A stretch of 64,000 bases of DNA, from NCBI RefSeq assembly GCF_001247745.1, contig NZ_LAIR01000002.1, forward strand, positions 930,001-994,000, read 5' to 3'. The position numbers were made by a program, and so were the translations under genes. The notes under the pieces are model-generated. The model searched no databases, had not been told where the DNA came from, and was given only the letters and a program-made list of their open reading frames with translations. The first letter of the stretch is position 1. Each line of letters opens with the position of its first letter. This document shows positions 42,744-51,360 of the stretch, piece by piece. Origin of the DNA: Luteipulveratus halotolerans. Lineage in GTDB: Bacteria; Actinomycetota; Actinomycetes; Actinomycetales; Dermatophilaceae.

Positions 42744-43826
42744 ATGAGTGAGGAGCACGGGGAGTCGGCGGCGGCCGACCAGGCGAAGGACAGCATCGAC
42801 CTGGCCGTCATCGGGGGAGACGGCATCGGTCCGGAGGTCGTGGCCGAGGGTCTGAAGGTGCTCGAGGCGGTGTCGGCAGCCAAGGTCAACCGCACCGAGT
42901 ACGACCTCGGCGCGCGCCGGTGGCACGAGACCGGCGAGACGCTGCCCGACTCGGTGCTCGAGGAGCTGCGCGGCCACGACGCGATCCTGCTCGGCGCCAT
43001 CGGCGACCCGAGCGTGCCGAGCGGTGTGCTCGAGCGTCAGCTGCTGCTGCGTATCCGGTTCGAGCTCGACCACTACGTCAATCTGCGCCCGGCCAAGCTG
43101 TACCCGGGCGTCATCACCCCGCTCGCGGTCGACCGCGTCGCGCCTGAGGGCATCGACCTCGTCGTCGTGCGCGAGGGCACCGAGGGCCCCTACACCGGCA
43201 ACGGTGGCGCGTTGCGCGTCGGCACCCCTGCCGAGCTCGCCACCGAGGTCAGCGTCAACACCCGCTTCGGCGCCGAGCGCGTCGTCCGTGACGCATTCGC
43301 CCGCGCCCAGGCCCGTGAGCGCAAGCACCTGACGCTGCTGCACAAGCACAACGTCCTCAGCTACGCCGGCCACCTGTGGCGCCGGACCGTCGAGGAGGTC
43401 GGGCAGGAGTTCCCCGAGGTCGAGACGGCGTACGCACACATCGACGCGGCGACGATCTACCTGGTGCAGGAACCGAGCCGCTTCGACGTGATCGTCACCG
43501 ACAACCTGTTCGGCGACATCGTCACCGATCTCGCGGCCGCCGTCACCGGAGGGATCGGCCTCGCGGCGTCGGGCAACATCAACCCCGACCGCACCGCACC
43601 GTCGATGTTCGAGCCGGTGCACGGCTCTGCGCCCGACATCGCCGGCCAGGGCAAGGCCGACCCGACCGCCACGATCCTGTCGGTCGCGATGCTGCTCGAC
43701 CACCTGGGCCGCGGTGACGAGGCCCGTCGGATCGAGGCCGCCGTCGCCGGTGACCTCAGCGACCGCCGCAACGCGGTGCGCTCCACCAGCCAGATCGGCG
43801 ATGCCATCGCCGCCCGCCTGAGCTGA
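42744..43826 (+). CDS. leuB: 3-Isopropylmalate dehydrogenase
   Basis: A 360-residue NAD-dependent decarboxylating dehydrogenase of leucine synthesis. Family blocks are AVIGGDGIGPEVVAEGL, AILLGAIGDPSVPSGVLERQLLLRIRFELD, NLRPAKLYPG, VVREGTEGPYTGNGG, and the metal-binding NLFGDIVTDLAAAVTGGIGLAASGNI. The length is as expected for the actinobacterial form. leuA, leuC and leuD are not in the window. A terminator follows at 43871. Confidence 0.95.
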   Translation: MSEEHGESAAADQAKDSIDLAVIGGDGIGPEVVAEGLKVLEAVSAAKVNRTEYDLGARRWHETGETLPDSVLEELRGHDAILLGAIGDPSVPSGVLERQLLLRIRFELDHYVNLRPAKLYPGVITPLAVDRVAPEGIDLVVVREGTEGPYTGNGGALRVGTPAELATEVSVNTRFGAERVVRDAFARAQARERKHLTLLHKHNVLSYAGHLWRRTVEEVGQEFPEVETAYAHIDAATIYLVQEPSRFDVIVTDNLFGDIVTDLAAAVTGGIGLAASGNINPDRTAPSMFEPVHGSAPDIAGQGKADPTATILSVAMLLDHLGRGDEARRIEAAVAGDLSDRRNAVRSTSQIGDAIAARLS

Positions 43827-43870
43827 TCACGTCCCACCGGAAGCTCCCGGGCTGACCGCCCACCCCGGAG

Positions 43871-43901
43871 GCCGACGACCCCGTACCCACGGGGCGTCGG
43901 C
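43871..43901 (+). terminator. Terminator after leuB
   Basis: GCCGACG, a one-base bulge, and CCCCGT (43871-43884) pair with ACGGGG and CGTCGGC (43889-43901) over ACCC. No U-run. Confidence 0.7.
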
Positions 43902-43965
43902 CGACCCGGGGCCCGCGTCTCGACAGGAGAGACGGGCCTTGTGATCCCGGCCATGAGTCGGGACG

Positions 43966-43971
43966 TACGCT
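43966..43971 (+). promoter_or_regulatory. Probable -10 of ilvE
   Basis: TACGCT about 47 bases before the ilvE ATG. The leader would be about 40 bases and ends with AAGGAGTGA (44006-44014), a good ribosome site. Confidence 0.45.
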
Positions 43972-44018
43972 GCTGATGAGCAGTTCGCGCCAGCCTGCCT
44001 TTCCTCAAGGAGTGAGCC

Positions 44019-45122
44019 ATGTCCACGTCGCCGTCCCTGAACTTCGCCGTCGCCGAGCGGCCTGATCGCGCCTCGGACGCCGACCGTGACGCCGTTCTCG
44101 CCAGCCCCGGGTTCGGTCAGCACTTCACCGATCACATGGCGCTCGCGACGTGGCGCAAGGGTGAGGGCTGGGGAGACCCCCGCGTCACGGCGTACGGTCC
44201 GCTGCAGCTCGACCCGTCCGCGGCGGTCCTGCACTACGCGCAGGAGATCTTCGAGGGCATGAAGGCCTACCGTCACGAGGACGGCTCGGTCTGGACCTTC
44301 CGCCCCGAGGCCAACGCCGCCCGGTTCAGCCGCTCCGCGCACCGGCTGGCGCTGCCGGCGCTCGACGAGGCCGACTTCCTGGAGTCACTGCGCGCGCTCG
44401 TGCGCACCGATGTCGACTGGGTGCCCGCGACCGGTGGCGAGGAGAGCCTCTACCTGCGGCCGTTCATGTTCGCCTCCGAGTCCTTCCTCGGTGTCCGCCC
44501 CGCCAACGAGGTGACTTACTGCGTCATCGCCTCGCCGGCGGGCGCGTACTTCTCCGGCGGGCTCAAGCCGGTGTCGCTGTGGATCTCCGAGCACTACTCT
44601 CGCGCCGGCGTGGGTGGCACGGGCGCGGCCAAGTGCGGTGGCAACTACGCCTCGAGCCTGGCCGCACAGGTCGAGGCCGCCGAGAACGGCTGCGACCAGA
44701 GCGTGTTCCTGGACTCGGTCGAGCAGAAGTACATCGAAGAGCTCGGCGGCATGAACGTCTTCCTGGTCTACAAGGACGGCCGCATCGTGACGCCCGAGCT
44801 GTCCGGGTCGATCCTCGAGGGCGTGACGCGTTCGTCCATCCTCGAGCTCGCCAAGGACCTCGACCTGACGCCCGAGGAGCGGCGCATCACGCTCGAGGAG
44901 TGGCGCGCAGGCGCCGAGTCGGGCGAGATCACCGAGGCGTTCGCGTGCGGCACCGCCGCCGTGATCACTCCGGTGGGCCGGATGGTGTCGACCGAGGGCG
45001 AGTTCCGCACCGGCCCCGAGGGCGAGGGCGGCCCGGTGGCCACCAAGATCCGCGAGACGCTGCTCGCCATCCAGACCGGACGCGCCGAGGACACCCGCGG
45101 CTGGCTGACGCGTCTGGCCTGA
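44019..45122 (+). CDS. ilvE: Branched-chain amino acid aminotransferase
   Basis: A 367-residue fold-type IV PLP enzyme making valine, leucine and isoleucine from their keto acids. Motifs are the QEIFEGMKAYRHEDGSVWTFRP substrate-pocket segment, the PLP Lys in GTGAAKCGGNYASSL, the EELGGMNVFLVY block and the phosphate-binding LEGVTRSSILEL and GTAAVITPVG. It follows leuB in orientation but has its own promoter hexamer. The HAD gene starts one base after its stop. Confidence 0.95.
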   Translation: MSTSPSLNFAVAERPDRASDADRDAVLASPGFGQHFTDHMALATWRKGEGWGDPRVTAYGPLQLDPSAAVLHYAQEIFEGMKAYRHEDGSVWTFRPEANAARFSRSAHRLALPALDEADFLESLRALVRTDVDWVPATGGEESLYLRPFMFASESFLGVRPANEVTYCVIASPAGAYFSGGLKPVSLWISEHYSRAGVGGTGAAKCGGNYASSLAAQVEAAENGCDQSVFLDSVEQKYIEELGGMNVFLVYKDGRIVTPELSGSILEGVTRSSILELAKDLDLTPEERRITLEEWRAGAESGEITEAFACGTAAVITPVGRMVSTEGEFRTGPEGEGGPVATKIRETLLAIQTGRAEDTRGWLTRLA

Positions 45123-45123
45123 C

Positions 45124-45933
45124 GTGCGCCCCCGCGTCGTCGCCAGTGACCTCGACGGCACGCTGCTCGACCCCTCGGGTCAGGTGAGCGACCGCACCCG
45201 CGCCGCGCTGCGTCGGGTGTGGTCGCTCGGCGTCGAGACGGTGTTCGTCACGGCCCGCCCTCCGCGCTGGCTGGACGGTCTCGCCGGCGACGTCGGCGGG
45301 CACGGCATCGTGCTGTGCGGCAACGGCGCGTTCGAGTACGACGTGCGCTCGTGCCGTGTGCAGCGCACCGTCGGCTTCGAGCGGTCGGTCATGGCGCAGC
45401 TGCTGGTCGACCTGCGAGAAGCGTTGCCCGGCATAGGTTTTGCGGCCGAGTGTGCCGACGGCAGCCACGCCGAGCGGGCCTATCCGGAATACCTTCCTGA
45501 CTGCAAGCCCGCCGATCTGCTGGTCGACACGATGGAGCACCTCCCGCACGACATCACCGTCGGCAAGCTGCTCGGCCGACTGCCTGCCATGGATCCCGAG
45601 GCGTTCCTCGCGGCCGTGTGCGCCGTCGTCGCAGACCGCGCGGTCGTCGCGTACTCCGGAGCGGCCGGCCTCGCCGAGATCAGCCCGCTCGGGGTCACCA
45701 AGGCGATCGCGCTCGAACGCTGGTGCGCCGAGCGCGGGTTCGGGCCCGACGACGTGTGGGCGTTCGGTGACATGCCCAACGACCTGCCGATGCTCGGCTG
45801 GGCCGGCACGTCGTACGCGGTCGCCAACGCCCACCCGGAGGTCCTGGCGGCCGCCACCCGGCACTGCCCGAGCAACGCCGACGACGGGGTCGCCCAGGTG
45901 CTGGAGCAGGTCGGCGGCGAGGCCACGATCTGA
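45124..45933 (+). CDS. Cof-type HAD phosphatase
   Basis: A 269-residue hydrolase. The nucleophile motif DLDGTLLD is at the start (VVASDLDGTLLDPSGQVSDR), motif II is in VFVTARPPRW, and motif IV is FGDMPNDLPMLGWAG. The cap domain between motifs II and III is of the Cof type. Likely sugar-phosphate or cofactor phosphatase, substrate unknown. GTG directly follows the ilvE stop (one base between), so it is probably co-transcribed with ilvE. Confidence 0.85.
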   Translation: MRPRVVASDLDGTLLDPSGQVSDRTRAALRRVWSLGVETVFVTARPPRWLDGLAGDVGGHGIVLCGNGAFEYDVRSCRVQRTVGFERSVMAQLLVDLREALPGIGFAAECADGSHAERAYPEYLPDCKPADLLVDTMEHLPHDITVGKLLGRLPAMDPEAFLAAVCAVVADRAVVAYSGAAGLAEISPLGVTKAIALERWCAERGFGPDDVWAFGDMPNDLPMLGWAGTSYAVANAHPEVLAAATRHCPSNADDGVAQVLEQVGGEATI

Positions 45934-45976
45934 GACGTGCATTCCGAGACTCGGGCGGTGGTGCGAGGATGCACCC

Positions 45977-46030
45977 GTGATGAGTCCTGGGCCTGCGGTC
46001 ACCCCCGCAGTGACGATCATTATCTGCTAG
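45977..46030 (+). CDS. cimA leader peptide (VMSPGPAVTPAVTIIIC)
   Basis: A 17-codon ORF, GTG to TAG, with three consecutive isoleucine codons ATC-ATT-ATC (46016-46024) just before the end. GAGGAT (45965-45970) lies 6 bases before the GTG, the local leaderless spacing; an ATG one codon later is an alternative start. Its position before a U-tailed terminator and the isoleucine-pathway gene cimA makes it an attenuation leader peptide sensing isoleucine. Confidence 0.72.
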   Translation: MMSPGPAVTPAVTIIIC

Positions 46031-46082
46031 CGCGTCGGATCTGCTCCGACGCGCGAACCTCCCGTACCCCGGGAGGTTTTTT
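46030..46082 (+). promoter_or_regulatory. cimA attenuator hairpins
   Basis: Hairpin 1: GCGCGTCGGA (46030-46039) pairs with TCCGACGCGC (46045-46054) and overlaps the leader stop codon. Hairpin 2: AACCTCCC (46056-46063) pairs with GGGAGGTT (46071-46078) followed by a run of six T (46077-46082), a standard terminator. I could not find a clear antiterminator that overlaps the terminator's 5' arm. The 3' arm can pair with downstream TCCCGGG (46086-46092), but that would be transcribed after the terminator. Confidence 0.65.
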
Positions 46083-46193
46083 CGTTCCCGGGCACCATCA
46101 CCGCCCGGCGGCGAGCGCGCGGAGCGGCGTCACGAGGCCCTGGGCACACCACGAACCTCTGCACCTGCGAAGCCCCTTGCGAGGACGGCTGCC

Positions 46194-47777
46194 ATGAACG
46201 ATGTCCACGTCTACGACACGACCCTGCGCGATGGTGCGCAGCAGGAGGGCCTCAACCTCTCCGTCGCCGACAAGCTCGCCATTGCGGGTCATCTCGACGA
46301 CCTGGGTGTCGGGTTCATCGAGGGCGGCTGGCCGGGCGCCAACCCCAAGGACACCGAGTTCTTCCGGCGGGCCGCGACCGAGCTCGACCTGCGGCACGCC
46401 CGGCTCGCGGCGTTCGGCTCGACCCGACGCGCCGGCGCGGTGGCGGCCGACGACCCGCAGGTCCGCGCCCTGCTCGACGCCCGTACGCCGGTGGTGACCC
46501 TCGTCGCGAAGTCCCACGCGCGCCACGTCGAGCTGGCGCTGCGGACGACACCGGCGGAGAACCTCGCCATGGTGCGTGACACCGTCTCGCACCTGGTCGC
46601 CGAAGGCCGCACGGTGTTCCTGGACGCCGAGCACTTCTTCGACGGCTATGCCCTCGACCCGGCGTACGCGCTGGAGGTCGTCCGCACCGCGGCCGAGGCC
46701 GGTGCGCAGGTGGTGGCATTGTGCGACACCAACGGCGGCATGCTGCCGCCCCAGGTGACCGACGTCGTCGGAGCGGTGCTCGAGGCGTCGGGCGCGCGGC
46801 TGGGCATCCACTGCCACAACGACACCGGCTGCGCCGTGGCCAACTCGGTCGCGGCCATCGAGGCCGGAGCGACGCACGTGCAGGGCACGATCAACGGCTA
46901 CGGCGAGCGCACCGGCAACGCCGACCTCGTCACGGTCGTGAGCAACTTGCAGCTCAAGCTCGGCCACGATCTGCTGGCGGCCGAGCAGCTCGCGCGAGCG
47001 GGCACGATCTCGCACGCCATCAGCGAGGTCACCAACATTGTCCCCTACAGCCGGCAGCCGTACGTCGGCGCGAGCGCCTTCGCGCACAAGGCCGGTCTGC
47101 ACGCGAGCGCCCTGAAGGTCGACCCCGACCTCTACCAGCACATCGACCCCGCGCGCGTCGGCAACGCGATGCGCACCCTGGTGTCGGACATGGCCGGTCG
47201 AGCCAGCATCGAGCTCAAGGGACGTGAGCTCGGCTACGACCTGAGCGACCGCCCGGAGGTGCTCGCACGGGTCGTCTCGACCGTGAAAACCCTTGAGTCG
47301 CAAGGGTGGACGTTCGACGCGGCCGACGCGTCGTTCGAGCTGCTGCTGCGTCGTGAGGTCACCGGCGAGGAGCTGAGCTACTTCGACGTCGAGTCGTGGC
47401 GGGTCATCACCGAGGACGGCGCGGGGGATGACGCCGCGGTCTCCGAGGCGACCGTCAAGCTGCGGGCTGCGGGGGAGCGGCAGGTCGCGGTGGGCGAGGG
47501 CAACGGGCCGGTCAACGCGCTCGACCACGCGTTGCGCGAGGCGCTCGCGTCGGCGTACCCCGAGCTCGACAAGCTCGAGCTGATCGACTTCCGGGTGCGC
47601 ATCCTCGACGCCTCGCACGGCACCGACGCCACGACGCGCGTGCTCGTCGAGACGTCCGACGGCGAGACGTCCTGGGAGACCGTGGGCGTCGCGGGCAACA
47701 TCGTGCACGCTGCGTGGACGGCGCTGGTCGACTCGTTCACGTTCGGGCTGCTCCGGGCCGGCATCGACCCCCGCTGA
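46194..47777 (+). CDS. cimA: Citramalate synthase
   Basis: A 527-residue enzyme condensing pyruvate and acetyl-CoA to (R)-citramalate, the threonine-independent route to isoleucine. The HMGL-like barrel starts VYDTTLRDGAQQEGLNLSVA; the metal-binding His pair is in GIHCHNDTGCAVANS, and GTINGYGERTGNADL follows. The length and the C-terminal regulatory LeuA-dimer-like domain (about 420-515, YPELDKLELIDFRVRI) match CimA rather than homocitrate synthase. Control by the upstream Ile-rich leader supports the isoleucine assignment. Isopropylmalate synthase is the main alternative but the N-terminal signature favours CimA. Confidence 0.93.
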   Translation: MNDVHVYDTTLRDGAQQEGLNLSVADKLAIAGHLDDLGVGFIEGGWPGANPKDTEFFRRAATELDLRHARLAAFGSTRRAGAVAADDPQVRALLDARTPVVTLVAKSHARHVELALRTTPAENLAMVRDTVSHLVAEGRTVFLDAEHFFDGYALDPAYALEVVRTAAEAGAQVVALCDTNGGMLPPQVTDVVGAVLEASGARLGIHCHNDTGCAVANSVAAIEAGATHVQGTINGYGERTGNADLVTVVSNLQLKLGHDLLAAEQLARAGTISHAISEVTNIVPYSRQPYVGASAFAHKAGLHASALKVDPDLYQHIDPARVGNAMRTLVSDMAGRASIELKGRELGYDLSDRPEVLARVVSTVKTLESQGWTFDAADASFELLLRREVTGEELSYFDVESWRVITEDGAGDDAAVSEATVKLRAAGERQVAVGEGNGPVNALDHALREALASAYPELDKLELIDFRVRILDASHGTDATTRVLVETSDGETSWETVGVAGNIVHAAWTALVDSFTFGLLRAGIDPR

Positions 47778-47797
47778 CGGAGGCCATACTCGGCCTT

Positions 47798-48256
47798 ATG
47801 GGAGCGACCATCCACGAGGCGCTGGGCGGCGACGCCGTGGTGCTGCGACTGGCCCAGGCGTGGCACCGTCGCTGTCTGGCCGACCCGGTCGTCAACCACG
47901 CGTTCTCGCACGGGTTCCACCCGCAGCACGACGAGCGGCTGGCGGCGTACTGGATCGAGGCGCTCGGTGGCCCGGCGACCTACACCGCGTCCCTGGGTGA
48001 CCAGTCGATGGTGACGCGGATGCACTCCGGCAACGGCGTGCACGACGAGATGGACCGGCGTGCTCTCACCTGTTTCGAGGGCGCACTCGACGACGTGGGC
48101 GTCGTGGACGCGCCGCTGCGGCGCACGCTCGTCGCGTGGTTCGCATGGGCGATCGACCGCATGAGTGACTACCACGAGTCGGCCTACGACGTCCCTGACG
48201 GGTTGCCGATGCAGCGCTGGTCGTGGGACGGGCCGGTGGCCTCGGACGTCAGCTGA
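47798..48256 (+). CDS. Truncated haemoglobin-like protein
   Basis: A 152-residue globin resembling group II truncated haemoglobins. The segment RLAAYWIEALGGPATYT and the following TRMHSG (candidate proximal His) fit the family pattern LxxYWGGPxxYS ... RMRH. It may bind oxygen or nitric oxide. ATG at 47798 has CATACT (47785-47790) 7 bases upstream. The 3' end overlaps the convergent neighbour by 8 bases. Confidence 0.75.
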   Translation: MGATIHEALGGDAVVLRLAQAWHRRCLADPVVNHAFSHGFHPQHDERLAAYWIEALGGPATYTASLGDQSMVTRMHSGNGVHDEMDRRALTCFEGALDDVGVVDAPLRRTLVAWFAWAIDRMSDYHESAYDVPDGLPMQRWSWDGPVASDVS

Positions 48257-49343
48257 GCTCGACCCACTCGCCGTGCGGGTGGCAGGTGCCGAGCACGTCG
48301 ACAGTACGCCGACCGGCACGCCACCGGGTGACGCCCAGAACGGTCTCGGGTCGATCGACCAGCGGCAACCCGGGGACGCAGCCATCCGGCTCGGCCGTGA
48401 TCCAGCTGACCGGCGTGCCGTCAGCGGCGACGTGCTCGAGCACGTCGACGACCCGGGGACGCTGCGAGCGCTCGACGTAGGTCAGCGCCCACGAGCTGAA
48501 CACCAAGACGTGCTCGTCAGCCACGCGCGTACGCACACCCGCGATCACCTCGCCGAGGTCACCGACCATGTCGCCGGACCGCACCGTCGGCGGATCGGCC
48601 GCGAGCGTGCGCACGGCAGCGCGGAAGCGGTCGAGTCGTACGGGGAGGTCCGGCCACAGGCACGCCTCGAGCCAGCGCACGGTGTCGGCATCACGCAGGT
48701 CGGCGGGGTGCAGGTCGACCCCGACCCGCGCGGCGACCGACGGCAGGCGGAGTGTGAGGGGTGCAGCCGAACGGTCGACACCCTCGCAGCGGACGAGCGC
48801 GTCGCGCGGGCCGACGGAGGTCTGCCCGGAGGCGCTGACGAGCGTCGTGCTGTAGCGGTCGACGCCGAGCAGCAGGCCGGCGCTCGCGCCCTGCTCGACG
48901 AGCGTGACGGGTGCGTCGGGCAGGTCTGCGCAGGCGGCCGTCAGCAGGGCCGCGAGGTAGACGCTGCGGTTGACCTCGTTGGTCTGCGTCGTGTGGGTCG
49001 CGATGACCTCACGCACCGACTCGGCGTGGTCGAGGGCTGCAGCGCGGACGTCGGGCCAGGGATCGCCGGCCGGCGACGCGGCGGCTCCGGTGATGCTCGG
49101 ATACCACTGTGCCGCAGGCAGATCGGGCTCTCGCAGCACGAGGTCGTGCAGCGCGGCGAGGATCAGGACCGGACGCGTCTGACCAGGCTGTGCCGACAGC
49201 AGCAGCGCGGCCACCTCGTCGTCACCGGCGAGGCCTTCAGCGAGACGGCGGTACAGCGACAGGTGGGCGTACTCGCTCGCGAACTCACGCGCCTGCCGTT
49301 GTACGCCGGTCACGTCGGTGGGCTGGATGTCGTGCCTGCTCAT
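48249..49343 (-). CDS. DUF2332-family protein
   Basis: A 364-residue cytoplasmic protein of the DUF2332 type widespread in actinomycetes. Recognisable blocks are FASEYAHLSLYRRLAEGLAG, TQTNEVNRSVYLAAL, VTLVEQGASAGLLLGVDRY and the C-terminal VSWITAEPDG. Function is unknown. ATG at 49343 is taken because it overlaps the stop of the gene upstream (ATGA on the minus strand); a nine-codon extension to 49370 is less likely. The two minus-strand genes form an operon. Confidence 0.75.
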   Translation of the reverse strand: MSRHDIQPTDVTGVQRQAREFASEYAHLSLYRRLAEGLAGDDEVAALLLSAQPGQTRPVLILAALHDLVLREPDLPAAQWYPSITGAAASPAGDPWPDVRAAALDHAESVREVIATHTTQTNEVNRSVYLAALLTAACADLPDAPVTLVEQGASAGLLLGVDRYSTTLVSASGQTSVGPRDALVRCEGVDRSAAPLTLRLPSVAARVGVDLHPADLRDADTVRWLEACLWPDLPVRLDRFRAAVRTLAADPPTVRSGDMVGDLGEVIAGVRTRVADEHVLVFSSWALTYVERSQRPRVVDVLEHVAADGTPVSWITAEPDGCVPGLPLVDRPETVLGVTRWRAGRRTVDVLGTCHPHGEWVELS

Positions 49344-50206
49344 GCGGCGTACTCCAGCACGGACTCGCACACCGCGAGCAGGCGCCCGCGCAGGACCTGC
49401 CCCCGCTCGGCGTGACGGCGCTGGCGACGGACGTACGCCGCCTTGCCCTCCGCGGTCTCGATCCGGACCGGCTGGACGCCGAGCTCGGACAGGTCGTACG
49501 GCGCCGCCTCCATGTCGAGCTGTCTGATCTCACGCGCGAGGTCGAAGCAGTCCATGACCAGCTCGGACGGCACGACGGGCGTGAGCTTGTAGGCCCACTT
49601 GTAGACGTCCATCCCGGCGTGCAGGCAGCCCGGCTGTTCCATGGCGACCTGCGAGTCTCGTTGGGGCACAAGGGTGTTCAGTGGCCGAGCCGGTGGCGTG
49701 AAGAACCTGAACGCGTCGTAGTGCGAGCAGCGCACGGTGTGCGACTCGACGACCTGGTCGGTGCCGGCCGAGCCGAGCCGCAGCGGCCAGCCCGCGTGCC
49801 GGACCTGGTCCTCGTCGAGGCGGTAGACCATGGCCCACTCGTGGAGTCCGAAGCAGCCGAGGTGGGCGGGCCGAGCGAGCGTGGCCCCGAGCAGGTCGCG
49901 GACGAAGCGCACGGCGTCACCGCGCTCGCGCACGAACTCGGCCACGTCGACGTACGACGCGCCGCCCGCCTCGGCGTAGAACTTCCACTCGCGGTGGGCG
50001 CCCTCCAGGGCGATCCCGGCGCCCGGGTGCCAGCGGCGGAGCTGAGCGGGGCGATGGGAGTAGTAGGTGAAGAGGAAGTCCTCGATCGGGTGCGTGCGGT
50101 CGCTGCGTCGACGAGCGCGGTGCGCGGCGGTGGCCGCGTCGACGCGCTCCTGGTGGGCGCGCTCGCGCTCGCTCCAGACCTCGGGGGAGAGCAGGTGAAC
50201 GGGCAT
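49340..50206 (-). CDS. Conserved actinobacterial protein (often labelled 3-methyladenine DNA glycosylase)
   Basis: A 288-residue protein with the family hallmark RTHPIEDFLFTYYSHRPAQL near the N terminus and HEWAMVYRLDEDQVRH, QPGCLHAGMDVYKWAYKL in the middle. Homologues are commonly annotated 3-methyladenine DNA glycosylase, but I see neither a helix-hairpin-helix glycosylase motif nor an AAG fold, so the name may be a propagated error. Cys and His residues in the central block could bind a metal. Start at ATG 50206; the 40-residue extension upstream is rejected. Translationally coupled to the DUF2332 gene. Confidence 0.6.
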   Translation of the reverse strand: MPVHLLSPEVWSERERAHQERVDAATAAHRARRRSDRTHPIEDFLFTYYSHRPAQLRRWHPGAGIALEGAHREWKFYAEAGGASYVDVAEFVRERGDAVRFVRDLLGATLARPAHLGCFGLHEWAMVYRLDEDQVRHAGWPLRLGSAGTDQVVESHTVRCSHYDAFRFFTPPARPLNTLVPQRDSQVAMEQPGCLHAGMDVYKWAYKLTPVVPSELVMDCFDLAREIRQLDMEAAPYDLSELGVQPVRIETAEGKAAYVRRQRRHAERGQVLRGRLLAVCESVLEYAA

Positions 50207-50264
50207 CACGACCACTGTATTCGTGGCACAGTGGGCGTGATCTGGACCACACAGGGGAGGCACC

Positions 50265-51323
50265 ATGCAGCGTCGCCGCGCGACCGTCGTACTCAGCTCA
50301 GCCGCACTCGCCGCAGCGAGCATCACCGGCGTCCTCGCCTCCGGGTCGTCGTCGGCGACCGCGGCCGGCTCCGACGGCTACTACGTCGCGCTCGGCGACT
50401 CGCTCGCGGCGGGCTACCAGCCCGGTCAGGGTGACGACAAGGACGGCGGCTATGTCGGCGGGGTGCTCGCGGGCGTCCGTGACAAGGGCTCGGACCTGCA
50501 GCTGAAGAACCTCGCGTGCTCGGGTGAGGACACCACGACGATGACCTCGGGCACCCGCTGCTCCTACCCCGAGGGCAACCAGCTCGCGGCGGCCGAGGCG
50601 TTCCTGAAGGCCCACCCGGACACCCGTCTGATCACGATCGACCTGGGTGCCAACGACGTGCAGCGCTGCGCCAAGGGCACCGACGTCGACCTGCCGTGCA
50701 TCACCGACGGTCTGCAGAAGGTCTCGACCAACCTGCCCGCCATCCTCAAGCGCGTCAGGGCGGCGGCGCCCGAGGCGCGCATCGTGGTCGCCAACTACTA
50801 CAACCCCTTCCTGGCGGCCTGGCTGCTCGGGCCGGACGGTCAGAGCGTCGCCAAGCTGTCAGTGACACTGCAGAGCTCGCTCAACGGCTCGATCGCGACG
50901 GCGGCCAAGGGCGTCAACGCCTCGGTCGCCGATGTGTCGAGCGCGTTCAGCAGCGACGACTTCTCACCGAGCGACACCCCGGCACCGACGGGTACGCCGA
51001 CCGGCACGGCGTCCGCGTCGCCTGCGGCCGCGGAGATGCTGCCCGTCAACGTCGCGCGCATCTGTGAGTGGACCTGGATGTGCGCCAAGAACGACATCCA
51101 CGCCAACGACACCGGCTACCAGGTGCTGGCGCGCACGGTGCTCGGCGCGGTCGGCACGGTGCCGACGCCCACGCCGACCCCCACCGACGAGCCGTCCTCA
51201 CCGTCGCCGACCGGTGGGCCGAGCCCCACGGGCAGCCCGACGCCGACCAAGCCGGCGCCGACGCGGACGCCCGTCCCCACTCCGACGGGTGGCGCGACCG
51301 GGCCGATCGTCCAGACCGGCTGA
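50265..51323 (+). CDS. Secreted SGNH-family esterase/lipase
   Basis: A 352-residue secreted hydrolase. A signal peptide (1-33) is followed by SGNH blocks: GDSLAAGYQPG with the nucleophile Ser, ACSGEDT (block II region), LGANDVQRC (block III Asn) and DIHANDTGY (block V Asp and His). The last 65 residues are a Pro/Thr/Ser-rich tail (PTPTPTPTDEPSSPSPTGG), possibly glycosylated and spanning the wall. No sorting motif is visible at the C terminus. A GGGAGG site (50255-50260) precedes the ATG. Confidence 0.87.
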   Translation: MQRRRATVVLSSAALAAASITGVLASGSSSATAAGSDGYYVALGDSLAAGYQPGQGDDKDGGYVGGVLAGVRDKGSDLQLKNLACSGEDTTTMTSGTRCSYPEGNQLAAAEAFLKAHPDTRLITIDLGANDVQRCAKGTDVDLPCITDGLQKVSTNLPAILKRVRAAAPEARIVVANYYNPFLAAWLLGPDGQSVAKLSVTLQSSLNGSIATAAKGVNASVADVSSAFSSDDFSPSDTPAPTGTPTGTASASPAAAEMLPVNVARICEWTWMCAKNDIHANDTGYQVLARTVLGAVGTVPTPTPTPTDEPSSPSPTGGPSPTGSPTPTKPAPTRTPVPTPTGGATGPIVQTG

Positions 51324-51360
51324 CCTCGCCCGGGCCCGGACGACGTCCTAGGCTCGCCCT

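Noticed and set aside
43976..44065. Out-of-frame 29-codon ORF before ilvE considered as a uORF
   Set aside because: It lies only 4 bases after the -10 hexamer, lacks branched-chain codon runs and runs into ilvE; probably chance.
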